A DNA stretch of 64,000 nucleotides from Strigamia acuminata. Taxonomy: Eukaryota; Arthropoda; Chilopoda; Geophilomorpha; Linotaeniidae. The notes beneath the pieces are model-generated. The model saw only the letters and a list, made by a program, of their open reading frames with translations. It did no database searches and was not told where the DNA came from. The position numbers and the translations under genes were made by a program. This document shows positions 11,802-23,732 of the stretch, one piece after another (within the stretch, counting starts at the first letter, position 1; every line of letters begins with the position of its first letter). The stretch is taken from NCBI GenBank assembly GCA_949358305.1, contig OX442314.1:61141369-61205368 (forward strand). Direction: 5' to 3'.

Positions 11802-12576
11802 ATGATTAAAGCGCCGGCCGACGACGCAGACGGAGACGGCAACGGAGACTGCGCCCCGCCGCCGCCGCCGCCGCACTCGCCCGCCATCAACGGCCAGTGC
11901 GTCGCCACCCGCGCCAAGCCCGCCGAGCCCGCCGCGCCGGAGGAGGACGGCTGCGGCTTCGGACCATGGCGGCCCGCGTGGATGCGCCGCTTCGCCAACA
12001 AGAACGTTTTCCTCGGCGTGTTCTGCCTCGCGTCCGTCCTGCAGGGCATGTATTACACGTACTTTGTGAGCGTGCTCACCACCATCGAGAAACTCTTTCA
12101 AATCCAAAGCAAGACCACCGGGATCATCATGTCGGCGACCGAGGTGGGCCAGATCAGCGCGGCGCTCGTGCTCACGCACTACGGCGGCCATGGGCACCGG
12201 CCGCGGTGGATCGCGTGCGGCATGCTGCTGTTCGCGACCGCCTCGTTCCTCTGCACGTTGCCGCACTTTCTGTTCGGGAAGCAGATGATCGACAGTCTGC
12301 AGATGAACGTGGCGCACCAGACGCCGGTGGACACGTATTTGTGCGGGAGTTTGAACGATACGACGGGCGTGTCGGGGCTGGCGAGGACGACGCCGTTTTT
12401 CCCGGGGCTGACGTGCGAGGACGGGAAGATCGGGAAGGCGAGCACGACGACGCTGGTTTTGGGCATTTTGTTTATTAGTCTTTTGTTGATTGGGATCGGA
12501 TGGACCGCGGTTTACACGCTCGGGATACCGTACATCGACGACAACATTGCCAAGAGGGACTCGCCGCTTTACTTCG
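11802..12576 (+). CDS. Oatp: OATP exon 1
   Basis: Encodes the proline-rich cytosolic N-terminus (a run of seven prolines) and the first helices through GIPYIDDN. The donor is G|GTAGGT. Very GC-rich for this window, and an antisense ORF of 348 residues here is only its shadow. Confidence 0.9.
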
Positions 12577-15500
12577 GTAGGTTTTGCGCGCTGCGAGGCC
12601 CGTGCGAATATATAAATTGTTTTTTTTTTAATATTAAAAATTTGTTTCTTTTGCCATGCCGTTTGGTGTGTTGCAATATTTTGTGATATTTTGCGATATT
12701 GCAATGTTTTGCGATATTTTGCGATGTTGCAATATTTTGCGATATTGCAATGTTTTGCGATATTTTGCGATGTTGCAATATTTTGCGATATTATGATATT
12801 TTGCTTAATTGCAATATTTTGCGATATTTTGCGATATTGCAATGTTTTGCGATATTTTGCAATGTTGCAATATTTTGCAATGTTGCGATATTTTGCGTTT
12901 TTGCAATATTTTGCGTTTTTGCAATATTTTGCGTTTTTGCAATATTTTGCGTTTTTGCAATATTTTGCAATGTTGCGATATTTTGCGTTTTTGCAATATT
13001 TTGCGTTTTTGCAATATTTTGCGTTTTTGCAATATTTTGCGTTTTTGCAATATTTTGCGATATTTATTTTGCGATATTATGCAATATTTTGCGATATTGC
13101 AATATTTTGAAATATGTTGCAATATTGCAATGTTTTGCGATATTTTGCGATATTGCAGCATTTTGCAATATTGCAATATTTTGCCATATTTTGCGAAATT
13201 GCAATATATTGCAATTTTTGCAATATTGCGATATTTTGCGATATTTTGTGATATTGCAGTGTTTTGCAATGTTGCAATATATTGCGATTTTTGCGATATT
13301 TTGCAATACTTTGCGATATTTTACAATATTATGCGATATTTTGCAATATTTTGCGATATTTTGCAATATTTTGCGATATTTTGCAAAATTTTGCGATATT
13401 TTGCAAAATTTTGCGATATTTTGCAAAATTTTGCGATATTTTGCGGTTACGCCGCTTATTTTCAGCGATGTATCGCGAATACAATATATCGCAAAAAAAT
13501 CGCCAAACTGGATTATCGCATTCGCATTCGCTTCAAAGAGTATTCACACAGGACTACTCGCTGGTCTAACTGCTGCGTTTAACAATTTGGAGTTATGCCA
13601 CTGAATTTAATTATTATTTGCACTTTAAGTAGCCAAGGGGAGGTGGAAACATGATTTTTCTTGGAAATTAATTAAGGGGATGTAACTTTTATTTCTTAAA
13701 TATGTATATCTGTATTTTACAGCGTGTAATTAATTTTGTAATTAATTTTATAACCTCACGGGCCACTGGGAAATTCGCGGTATCCCGCCCGGCTAGTTAT
13801 CAGCACTGGTAATTTCAGCGGGTTGCCACATTTTTTAGCTAGGTGGCGTACGAAAATCAGTTGCACAATGAAAATTGGCTATGATTAGAGCCTGGATATT
13901 TATGCAAAATAAAATTTGTTTTATGCGCATAAAATATGCACCAAAAAGTCCATTTTATGCAAAATACGCAATTCGATAGAATTAGAAGTAAATTAAATAA
14001 CGAAACACGTTTAAAATTCGGACGACATTTGCTTAGTTTTAAATTATGTAAAGCGAAATTCAGCGTGCTCAAATCGATACCAAATTTAGTTGTTAGCGTA
14101 AAAGTGGTATTCTTACACGCGGTGGGAATTTTTGCACCTGTTGAACGCGTTTCCTTGTTCCGCATGCTCGACACGACCACCGCCCGGTCGAGGAAAACAC
14201 GGGATGAGGCGTACTGGGTGGGTGTGTAGGCCGGAAGCGAACCGGGCGGAGAGAACGTTCGGCATTTGCCCACCGGGTAGGCCACTGTCACGGCCATCAC
14301 TTATTCCTTGATTCGAGGAATAATGGTCACGGCCGCAGTTGCCTTGACAAGCCATGGATAGAAAATCAACAGCCTTGGGAAAAATAAACAGAAAAACATG
14401 GCGTTGCAAATTGTTATTTATATTTATACATAATAAATGATAATTTAATTTTTTATTTTTTAGGAAACAAAAATTGTTGGATGTCCGAGGAAAATCTGAA
14501 TGTGGGGGGGGGGGGGGTTGCAACAAATTTAGAAAAAGTATTAAATTGTTATTTGTACAGACGACACCGATAATCGAGCGTTACAGTGCGTTACAGTCGA
14601 ACCTCGTTATAACGAACTGCGAAATAACAAAAATTTCCTATGCTCTTTCATACGTTTCCAGTGTTTCCATGTTAAACCTAACTTAAGCCTTTTTTCTGTG
14701 TGCTGTTATTGTTATCAATAATGCTTTGCCATATGTTAATATGCTTTCATTATTCTAAGTTTTCTTTGTCAGCAAATTTTTTAATATTGCCGTTCGTTAT
14801 AACGAGGTTCGACTGTATACAGACATACGGCCTTTGAGGATCGCGTAAAAATTTCTCGGAAGAAAAGGTTTAAGGAAAAGGCTAGACGCGGACGTGTGCA
14901 CAATGCAATTTTTCGGAGGCCCGAAATTGCGAGATGTTTAGGGACCTCGACGGATATAATTGATTTCGGTCAAGCGTGAGCATTTGATCAGCGTGATTTG
15001 AGTGTTGAGAGGCATCATTATGTTTGTTTACATTGAGAGTAATGGTGCACAATTACTATCCCTGGTTTAGTTGAGTCAATTTGCTATTTGGTGATTGGAG
15101 ACGAGACAGGTCAAATCACCCTTCAGTCTGGACTCGCATTAAGGGTGATTTAATTGCTCAATCCGGCGAGTGTGCTAATAATAATTTATCTGATTTTAAT
15201 AGGAATTAAGTTGTTATGTCTGTCGTTATCGACTTGTCGTTGAGGCGGGAAAAGATTTCTTTGACTTTTTTGTTTCGGAGACGGATCGGGAATTTATTTT
15301 TATATTCTACAAGTCACTCAGGCAGTGCAGAATGTTATTCTATAAATGGGAAATGGAATCTAAAAATAATAACCTATTGTTTGTTTTTTTTTTTTAGTTA
15401 AAAAGAGAAAAAAATTCTAATTTTCATTTTAATTTTTATTTGCAGGTATAACGATTGGTGTGAGGATATTAGGCCCAGTGTTTGGTTTTTATCTAGGATC

Positions 15501-18500
15501 AGGATGCACTAAGTTGTATGTGAATCCTTTTGGTGAGTACAGTTTAGCGTGAACCAATTTAAAGTAAAATTGGTAAACCTTTTGAATATTATTGTAATAC
15601 AGTCGAGCCTCGTTATAACGAATTGCAATGGACCCAAAAAATCGGTTTGGTGCAACAAAAGTTTGTGATATCAAAATTTTCTAACATGGTGTTCTGTGGC
15701 CAACCACCAAACCAAACCATTTTTAAGTACCGTATTTTATTGATTAAAAGCCGCGGCTCTTATTCAATACTGCCATTTTTGTCAGCAATTACAATTTTGG
15801 TTTTTCGTTTGTCACATTCGTTTAATGTAACAAACGAAGTCTGAACGTCACGAACAAATCGTACCTTCATCGTCGGAAGACCGAAACAGGCTGTCCGAGA
15901 AACACGCGAGAGCTGCACTAAGTGTCTTGTATTGCAGGTGAGTGATCAGGCTGCGGGTTAAATACGGAAACAATGCCGTATTTTTTCAAAAATACGGTAT
16001 TCTTGGTGTCTCAGCCGTGGCTACAATTCGAGGGCGACTCTTAATCGGTAAAATACGGTTTTCGTTATAACAAAAAATTCGTTTTATCGTGGTTCGTTAC
16101 AACGTGGTTCAACTGTAATAAGTTTGACCATTTTACTATTGTAGAAGATCCTGGCTACACGAATGAAGATCCTCGATGGATCAGTGCCTGGTGGCTCGGT
16201 CCCTTCATCGTAGCAGGAGCGCTGCTTTTCGTCACCGCCGCCATGTTTTCGTTTCCTCGCCGACTTCGCCAACAACCGACCAGAGCGGAAAACACCACGG
16301 TCAGCCGGTCCAACGGAAATGCTCATTCTCTCTTAAATTCGTCGCTAACAAACGAAGAAAATGCTGACGGCAATTCTAATTCGGTTCACGTGCCGACTAA
16401 AAACGCGACCGAAGTCGTTGTCGACAACATGAGACCGGACATTAGAAGTAAGATAAAGAGTAAGCAGTACGATAACAGCGTTGGGTACCAAATTCTTTTC
16501 TGTGTTTAGGTTTTCCAGCCACCATGAGGCGTCTACTTAGGAACGAAATCTTGCTGTTGCGCACCGCCAGCACCGTTCTCCACATCCTGCCCATGTCGGG
16601 TCTTTTCACTTTTTTACCCAAATACCTGGAGAACCAATTTAGAAAAACTGCTACAACGGCTAGTATGGTGACAGGTATAACCCCAAGCTAAAAGTTTAAA
16701 CTTCCAGAGCCCAAGCGGCGTCTTTTTTGACACGTTTCAACGAATTGTCCGCTGCACTTGTACGGAAATATCTGACACATGTTTAATTCCTTCGATTTAA
16801 TATTTAAATTGGATCAATGTTGCAATCAGTTGGTACTTCTAGACCCCCCAAAAAAAGGGAGCCCTGTGGTAAAAATGTAAATTATTAGTAAAAATTGTTA
16901 GTTTCAAAAAATACAAAACCACGATGGTTATTTGTGGAGTTTATACAGGGTAAAGCTGATTCCGTGTACGGTATGGTCACTTTCCGTGGGCGGGCAGAAG
17001 TTTTGGTCGACGTGGTACACATAGTTCCGCTTACCACTTTCTGGCGACCGGAATTCTATTCGACTGGAATTCTATTCTTTCTGGCAAAATTCTGGAAAAA
17101 TTCAATTGTTTCCGGGCACGAACAAATTCTGAGTACCCAGAAAGCGTTGTGGTAATGCGATCGATCGTGACCGGTCGTACACAAGATGGAGATGGATACT
17201 GATTACAAAGACAGATAATACTAAAAATGTTTGATTAATTTATTTTATTATTTACTATTGATTATTAATTTAAAAATACAGTAATCCATTTTGGACGATC
17301 AAACTGCAATATTTTTTAAAAGTGGTTGCCATTTGTAATTACAACGCGTGCATGGATTGTGTGTACCAAAGAATTTCCGCGCACAGAAACGCACAGCCAA
17401 ACGCACGGGCGGAATCATTTCGTTTGCGGAGTGACAACCTGAAAATTCAGACTCTGAATATTCAGAATCTGAAAGTCTTAAGTGTACTTAAGCTTTAGCC
17501 GGAGAAACCTCTTGTCGACTCTTGTCAACTCCAATATAAACCTCACTCCCATTGGCCGAGCCATTTCATTTGTCTAGTGACACAAAAAAATAGACCAAAC
17601 CACCAGAATTTCACTTGATGTACAGACAAAAGTACAGACAAAATTGTTTGCTTTCCTGACAAAGTAACCAATAAATAAACTGAACATGCACGTACATTGA
17701 ATTAAAAACAGCATAAAACTTAATTTTATGAATGGAAAAAACATTTTATTATAAAATACAAATAAATTTTAATCATTTTAATTATTATAATAATCAAAAA
17801 GATTTAAAAAAAACAAAACTACTTTTCCTGCCGGTAGTACACAGTCTACAGTTAGTAGTAATTAGAATAGGCCAATGGGAGTGAGGCTTATCTTGGAGTT
17901 GACAAGAGTATAATTAAAATTTTCGAATCCCGTTCCAAAACCCCGAATCTGCGAATCCCGAATCTTTACATTTTATAAAAATTTTGAATTTTGTGTTGAA
18001 AATTGGACAAAAGTTAAAATATTTTCGACTTTTTTATTAAAATAATCATCTAAATTTTTCCCAATCCCAACCATCCCAATTCCATCCGAATCCCATCCGA
18101 ATCCTATGAAAGATTCGAATCTCTGACACGCAGATTCTGAACGTTGCACCGCCTGCATCACACACTAATTTCAGTTGATGTTGTTTAAAAAAAATTTCCA
18201 CCGCTGTTTCAATGGGTGTAATAAATAGTGGCATCATGACATGTGAATTGATGACACAGATGTAATTCTACCAGCATGTGTGCTGTACTAAATGTCGGTT
18301 TTATCCTGTTTTTTTTTTGCGGTTGCCGGAGTTATTTTGTGATAATGACAGATTGCTCTGTCACAGCAGCGTAACCTGATATGCATCCAGTTGTAGGAAA
18401 CCTTTGTCAGCTGAAAAGTGACCTCTATTTTCAATACAATATGTCACTAAGTAACTAATTAATGATAAGATAAAAGAAAAATGTGCCTTTTGTTTTAGGT

Positions 18501-21500
18501 TTTTACACATGGATGGCATTTTTAATAGAGTTATTTCAACATTGCAATGACTAATCATGTGGAATTTCATTACGTATTCCCACATTCACCCGATTACGCT
18601 AACGGTTGAATTCCACATTGCTTCGAAACGAAAGCAAAATTCTACCGGGAAATCGTCGACTTTTTCTTTACATTTTTGAAATATTTAAAATAAATCTACC
18701 TTCATTGCCAAAACACATGAATTTTCAACTATCAACAAAAGATTAGTATTTTAGCAGGAAAAATTTGTGCAGCAATTGTTGGTAGCAAATAACTCAGCTA
18801 TTTCCTTACTACAACTGGTTTTGATAAAGAAAAAACTGCTATCTCATGTGAAAGAGGAAGTGCAATTATTTGAGTAGTTTACAATTTTTTTTTTGTGTAA
18901 TTTAAAAATTGAATCATTGGTTCAAGTTGATAATATTAAACGCTTGAATTTTTTTTGTGATTTGTCGTATCGTTGGAGCAAATAAATGAATGAAACGTTT
19001 TTTTCTTCTTTCCTCAGGTACTGGAGTTTTAGTAATGGGAGTAGGAATTTTTGCAAGCGGCACGTTGATGCGTATATGCAAACCTAACGCCCGGTTTGTA
19101 GCAGGTTGGATAGCCGTGACTGCTCTGCTTCATTCTTTGGGCATGATGTCCCTTATGTTTGTCGGATGTCCAATATCTCATTTTACCGGACTGGAAGAAG
19201 GCAGCAAGTAAGAAAACAGAGATATTGTCACACGGATGAGCCGTACCGATCACCGGCTGGTTTATACGCGCATTTTGTTCTGGTTTACTTCAATAAATCA
19301 TCCACAGAGGGCCATCCGCGTGACAATATGTTGCACATGGTTTGCTAACATCCTTTTTAAAATTCTAGGCAAACATTGCATCGAAGTCAAATTCGAGACC
19401 TTCTGAATACTAGGTAAACACTCGAAAATTTAATTTAAACAAGGCGAACAAACTAAGAATAGTTTTGCACTGGCAACATTAAGCAGTGGTCCTCAGCAGC
19501 TGTTAACCAATAAGTGGAGCTGCGTTCCTACTGTAGGAATAGGAACAAAAGGACTAGCAAGGGGTCAATCTTAGTCCAGACTGGTCAACGGTTGGTCTGG
19601 GTTGGGTTGTAGCGATGCAATCCAACAACCAAGGCGATAACACGGTGAACGCACGACGCATGGAAAACCATGGCAATAAAGATATTAATCCCAAACTGTG
19701 TGTTCTCTCGCGTTGTTTCTTTTATTGCTGATGGTCTACAAACATCTCGTGACCCTTCCCTGACTACCACTCGCACTTTAATTGGTTTAGCTCGTGCATA
19801 CAAACTTGTAATTGTTTAGGAGAGTTAGTCCGGATAAATAATATTTTTTCTCCCTTTTATTACTAGTGGTTTAGAATTCACGTCATCATGCAACACAACA
19901 TGCGAGTGCAACGATGTGTTTGCACCGGTGTGCAGCGAGGACGGTCAAATGTTCTACTCCGCTTGCATGGCCGGTTGCACAAATTATACCGTCGACGAGT
20001 CAGAAAAAATTACCAAAGTAAAAACCCCGAGAGAAATTCTAGAAATTCATTCAGTTTATTCCTGGCTTTTGTAGTATTTTGATTGCGATTGTCTGGACCC
20101 AGAAATGACACTGTCGCGGGATAATTGCCCCCTTGAATGTGACAATTTTATTTGGTATGTGTGTATTTTTTCATTTTTTGCTTTTATCCACTCCACATCT
20201 GAAGTGGGCTCCATGCTTTTAACACTAAGGTTGGTATTTCATATTGCCTGTTGATGTTTCAGATGTACTTACTTGAGATAAAATGATATTTCAGATGTGT
20301 CGATCCCAAAGATAAAGCCATGGCCTTAGGTCTGATTTGGTTTGCCATAGGATTATTTGGTGAGTCTTAATAACTTAGGGAATCGACTTTATTTTCATTG
20401 AATTTGGTTTCTTTGTAACAGGAAATGTGCCTTGCGCTATCATATACGGTGCTGTGGTTGATTCTGCTTGTTCCATCTGGGAATACACCTGTGGACAGCA
20501 AGGCGCTTGTTGGTTTTACGATCCGTCCACCTTTCGCATGTCATTTCATGGTATGGAAATGAAATGGACCTTAAGCTGGAGACACATTAGGCGCAATGCT
20601 AATTTTTAGTCATAAAAAATGACGTCACATCCGCTTTTCAGCGCATAACTGTACTTTTGCGGCGCGATTTTGATAGTACATGCACCTAGTACTATTTTGG
20701 TGTGCGATTTTGATCGCAGTCAATCCAGTGAGACCGGGTCTCACCTTATTGGCTGTGAGCACATTACATTACCCTCGCATCACATTAGTTGCATTCAAAT
20801 CCAAATTGAAAAACCGATTCTTTCGATTTTTCCCGGCGGAAATGACGCATATTTTTTATAATCAGATTATTGAAAACCCGATTCTATAATCCACGTGTGG
20901 GGTGGCTTCTTTGGTTTTTCACCTGATTTCAACTGTCGGCCATATTGAAATTGAACGAGATAATAGGTGCATTCAGTCTTAAATGGATTTCCGAAATCCT
21001 GATTTTCTTGATTTTCAAAAATCAAGTAAATCGGATATCAACTTTGAACGACCTTAAAATTTCCCGAAATCCATTTCAAACAAAATTAGCGTGCGATTCG
21101 AGATGGCTGAAATCAACTTGAAATCAAAGAAAGTGATCCTACATGTTGCTTTCCCAAAATCGGATTTTCTGTAATCCGATTTTGTTTTTATGACGTAATA
21201 ATCGTCACATCCGGTCTCCCGAAATCAAGAAAATCAGCGAAAGAAATCCATTTAAGATTGAACGCGCCTAATGTAACTCCTTCGACGTTAAAAACCGATT
21301 CTGTAATCAAGTTTTTGTAGTCGGATTTTCTGTGATTTTGAAATGTTGTTATTTTGCAGGAATGTCCAGTGCCATAATGTTTTTGGCATTCCTTGTGGAC
21401 GCAGTTGTGTGGTACAAAGCCCGAACGATTCGCTTTCAAGACGAAGAAATTGCAAAAAACGACGAGGAAACACAGCCCATGAACAGTGAAAATCAGAGCA

Positions 21501-21508
21501 CAGTTTAA
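11802..21508 (+). CDS. Oatp: organic anion transporting polypeptide (OATP/SLCO family), ten exons
   Basis: Sodium-independent organic-anion uptake carrier of the plasma membrane, SLCO/OATP family, with 12 membrane helices expected. Exons: 11802-12576, 15446-15532, 16145-16447, 16510-16674, 19018-19207, 19867-20017, 20075-20229, 20295-20359, 20422-20550, 21360-21508. They sum to 2169 nt, 722 residues, a normal family length. All junctions are GT-AG with matching phases. Diagnostic features: helix 1 in VFLGVFCLASVLQG; the GIPYIDDN motif; the family signature region RWISAWWLGPF; a Kazal-like cysteine-rich fifth outer loop (CNTTCECNDVFAPVC, then FYSACMAGC); and the late DPKDKAMALGL and IYGAVVDSACSIW motifs. 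The N-terminus is proline-rich and GC-rich, unlike the AT-rich surroundings. In insects this family includes ecdysteroid importers, but I cannot assign the subfamily from sequence alone. Start chosen at the first ATG of the open exon. Confidence 0.93.
12664..13445. repeat. GCAATATTTTGCGATATT tandem array in OATP intron 1
   Basis: About 780 bp of variants of TTGCAATATTTTGCG. Sub-arrays include an 18-bp perfect unit (GCGTTTTTGCAATATTTT) near 12895-13060 and a 20-22-bp GCGATATTTTGCAAAATTTT unit at the right end. Because GCAATATTGC is palindromic, long ORFs appear in several frames of both strands; none is a gene. Confidence 0.95.
14594..14815. mobile_element. pogo/Tigger-like MITE in OATP intron 1
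   Basis: 222 bp with inverted ends CAGTCGAACCTCGTTATAAC and its inverse, flanked by TA on both sides. These ends and the TA target are typical of pogo/Tigger-group Tc1/mariner elements. No transposase. Confidence 0.85.
15446..15532 (+). CDS. Oatp: OATP exon 2
   Basis: 87 nt between TTTGCAG and GTGAGT. Encodes GITIGVRILGPVFGFYLGSG, the conserved glycine-rich helix segment that follows GIPYIDDN. Confidence 0.92.
15600..16115. mobile_element. second pogo-like MITE, interrupted, in OATP intron 2
   Basis: Left end CAGTCGAGCCTCGTTATAAC and a decayed right end ending AACGTGGTTCAACTG, with TA on both sides. The interior was interrupted by another inverted-repeat element (15729-16059). Confidence 0.75.
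15729..16059. mobile_element. MITE with ACCGTATTTT termini, nested in a pogo-like MITE
   Basis: Ends ACCGTATTTTATTGATTAAA and its imperfect inverse. AAGCCGC/GGCGACT blocks lie just inside. Same family as 22927-23225 and 40921-41220. Confidence 0.6.
16145..16447 (+). CDS. Oatp: OATP exon 3
   Basis: 303 nt. Holds the family signature DPRWISAWWLGPF, the next helix and a long polar, asparagine-rich cytosolic loop (about residues 312-389). The acceptor is TTGTAG and the donor A|GTAAGA. Confidence 0.92.
16510..16674 (+). CDS. Oatp: OATP exon 4
   Basis: 165 nt after a 62-nt intron. Encodes RRLLRNEILLLRTAS and the helix that follows. Donor G|GTATAA. Confidence 0.92.
17518..17910. mobile_element. 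MITE in OATP intron 4, related to the 2.2 kb TIR element
   Basis: Inverted arms of about 40 bp: CTCTTGTCAACTCCAATATA on the left, then CTCACTCCCATTGGCC, with the inverse at 17872-17910. The right end reads GAGTA followed by TA. The termini and the CTCCCATTGGCC block match those of the element at 36452-38692. Confidence 0.75.
19018..19207 (+). CDS. Oatp: OATP exon 5
   Basis: 190 nt between TCCTCAG and GTAAGA. Encodes two glycine-rich helix segments (TGVLVMGVGIFASG and the next one, ending at FVGCP). Confidence 0.92.
19867..20017 (+). CDS. Oatp: OATP exon 6, Kazal-like outer loop
   Basis: 151 nt. Encodes the start of the cysteine-rich extracellular loop (CNTTCECNDVFAPVC, then SACMAGC). Acceptor TACTAG, donor GTAAAA. 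Confidence 0.92.
20075..20229 (+). CDS. Oatp: OATP exon 7
   Basis: 155 nt. Finishes the cysteine-rich loop (YFDCDC, CPLEC) and runs through the next helix. A GTATGT at 20155 looks like a stronger donor, but using it would give a stop at the junction and delete a conserved helix. The weaker GTTGGT donor at 20230 keeps phase and family length. Confidence 0.85.
20295..20359 (+). CDS. Oatp: OATP exon 8
   Basis: 65 nt encoding CVDPKDKAMALGLIWFAIG, the conserved segment before the last helices. Donor G|GTGAGT. Confidence 0.92.
20422..20550 (+). CDS. Oatp: OATP exon 9
   Basis: 129 nt encoding NVPCAIIYGAVVDSACSIW and the CGQQGACWFYD loop, both typical of the C-terminal part of OATPs. Confidence 0.92.
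20965..21271. mobile_element. MITE of the AGGTGCATTCA family in OATP intron 9
   Basis: Inverted ends AGGTGCATTCAGTCTTAAAT and ATTTAAGATTGAACGCGCCT, with TA-like flanks. The inner parts repeat GGATTTCGG/CCGATTT motifs. Confidence 0.65.
21360..21508 (+). CDS. Oatp: OATP exon 10 and stop
   Basis: 149 nt encoding the last helix and a polar, acidic tail of about 30 residues ending in STV before TAA. The C-terminal S-T-V resembles a class I PDZ-binding motif, as in many mammalian OATPs. Confidence 0.92.
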
Positions 21509-22314
21509 ATCGAGAGACTACTAACGAATTCAACATATGAGTTGTACGCCATGCTCTGATCGAATAGTTCAAAGAGCAAGACCCAATAAGGAATGTTGTT
21601 TGTTGGAAGCGGATAGCTGCAATGTTTGTGTTTATTGAAGGAATGCCTCAATTTCATTTCCAGCAAATGATATTGTGTAGTTAAAACGAGTGATAGTCAC
21701 AAAGATTTTGTATAACTTTTTTTAATCATGACAGGAATTGAAAATAACTGACTAGAAAATTACCTTTTCATTTTCATTTTGAAAGATATATCAAGACATA
21801 CCACCTAGGTACCTATTTGTATAGAGATTTTTACATTTTTCTTTCTCCAATGGCTCGTTCCCATGATGAAAAGCGAAATATCTGACCAATGTTGCAATTT
21901 TAACAGTATGTTTTGTGTCAAATTGGAGCACATAACATTGTCTCTTAATACAGTTTGTTGGATGTAGTGTTGGCATCTGTGCTTTGCGCTTTGTTTAGTC
22001 CGGATTCGTGGGATAATTAGTCCCTAAATTACCCTAACGGAGTAGCCCCGTCACTGGTTAGTAATCGGGCTGCCGTGCTCATTGTTATTGGGATAGAGCT
22101 TGTAAAGGTCGGTTGCCATCTGGTCAGACGTGGATTTGAGTAGAAATCAGCTGCCAACTGCTACCTTCAAATTATAATTGTGTAAACTGATGTACCTGAC
22201 ATGTCAATGTCTTTATTACGTTTTTGGGTTCGAAGAACCGTTAATTATATAAAGTATGTTTCCTACAGAATAAGTAAAAAGAAAAAAGAAAATCTTTCAT
22301 TATGTGTTTGATTA

Positions 22315-22320
22315 ATTAAA
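22315..22320 (+). terminator. probable OATP poly(A) signal, ATTAAA
   Basis: No AATAAA lies between the stop and here. This ATTAAA is followed within 20-45 nt by a GT-rich stretch (TTGTGTTAAGGTTGCTTG), giving a 3' UTR of about 0.8 kb. Confidence 0.45.
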
Positions 22321-22926
22321 GCCATTTTATTGTGTTAAGGTTGCTTGTTTGTTTCAAAAAGAGAGAAGATACTCAATATGCGAGATAAATTAAGTTTGGG
22401 AGGCAGATGAATATTCTGAAAATTCTAAAAATGTACATTTAGGCAAAAAATAGCTTTTCAGGTAAAGGAATGCAGCAGTGAGCGCTACTCGCAGCCAAGT
22501 CCGTCGGGTCAACTGTTGACGGCCGTGGCGTTTCTCGATAGATGGATATGTCCATTGAGGGCCTTTGGCCTTAGAACCAGCGTTGAAAGAGCAGGTGACA
22601 CAACATGGTATACACATTTTTGGTGCTTGAGAATTGAAGTAACATACATTTTTTGGGTAGAATTGTATGAATTAAGTTGCATCACTCAATTTTGAGTGCA
22701 AATGTTTACAAATAGATAATATTTAAAAACTTAAGCAAATTTGTGCAGATTCATTTGGTGTTTTTTGATGTCAACAATTTTTTTGCCCATTTTTTCTACA
22801 CTAAATATTGAGATTACAATTGTACGGGAATTAAGTTGCACCACTTAAATCCGACTGTAACTACAGAAATTACTATATAAAATTGGTGCACAAATTTTAG
22901 GTATTTGAAAATTGCAGTAACACACA

Positions 22927-23225
22927 AGTATTTCTTCAATTAAGAATCGTGATTTGATATAAGAGCCGCCCTCGATTAGGAGCTGCGGCTGTTAATTGAG
23001 GTTTGTTCTATTCAAGTTTAAGCTTGAAGGCAACTTCAAAGAATCGTTTTGGCGCCATGTTGGTTTAAGGTGCAAATGAGAATGGAAACGACCAAGTACT
23101 GTACATATACAGAAAAATCGTAACGTTACATAATGAATACGGTACACTCGTAACGTACAAAATTCGGTGCCGCCATTGCGCCAATTGCAATTAGAGCCGC
23201 TGCTCTTAATTGAAGATATATGGTA
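22927..23225. mobile_element. MITE with AATTAAGAGCCGC-type termini
   Basis: Left end TTCTTCAATTAAGAATCG and right end GCTGCTCTTAATTGAAGATA form an inverted pair. The corresponding copy downstream (40921-41220) is cut off by the large Gypsy element inside its right terminus. Confidence 0.6.
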
Positions 23226-23365
23226 GTAATAGTAATAACTAATAATGGTAGATATCTGAATATTAAAACAATTCGTTTGGTGTTTTTTTTGCCACACTCA
23301 GTATTGACAGATCTAGTGATAAACTTAAAGCATTGACATTTATGTGAAAACCCATCCGAATGATA

Positions 23366-23732
23366 TTATTGTTGGTGATGTTGAAAAGTTAGTTTTTCCA
23401 TTTTTCTAGCCACACTCAATATTGACAGACCTAGCGATAAACTTAAAATATTTCCGATGTCGCATATGAACGAGATAATGTCATATTCAAGCCGGTCAAT
23501 AAACATTTGAATTTTGTTTGTTTCAAAATAATGGGCTATTACGGTCAAATTACTGTTTTGATCTGCAGATTGTTTTAAGCTAGAGTACTTAGATTCTTTG
23601 CAAGGAATGTGACATTGACATGCATCTTTAACATTTGTGTCAAGAAAAGTCTTTTTGTAGATGGAATCAGTCGTTTTCGCCGATTGAGAAGTGTTGCACA
23701 TGGGATATTGCAGTTGGTCTATGTAGGGTAAT
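23366..23732 (-). CDS. DEG/ENaC gene, module 2 C-terminal exon with TM2
   Basis: 367 nt after CTCTTCCCAG. Encodes LPYIDQLQYPMC, the ACQCHIPCKESKYS cysteine motif, TM2 (ICDIGNILSLSLGLSILSV) and a short tail ending HHQQ before TAA. Confidence 0.88.

Noticed and set aside
11796-12842. 348-residue antisense ORF
   Set aside because: Shadow of OATP exon 1 plus the repeat array; the sense strand has family motifs and consistent splice sites.
12691-13604. Long ORFs on both strands (up to 301 residues)
   Set aside because: They are translations of the GCAATATT array in several frames, with low-complexity peptides.
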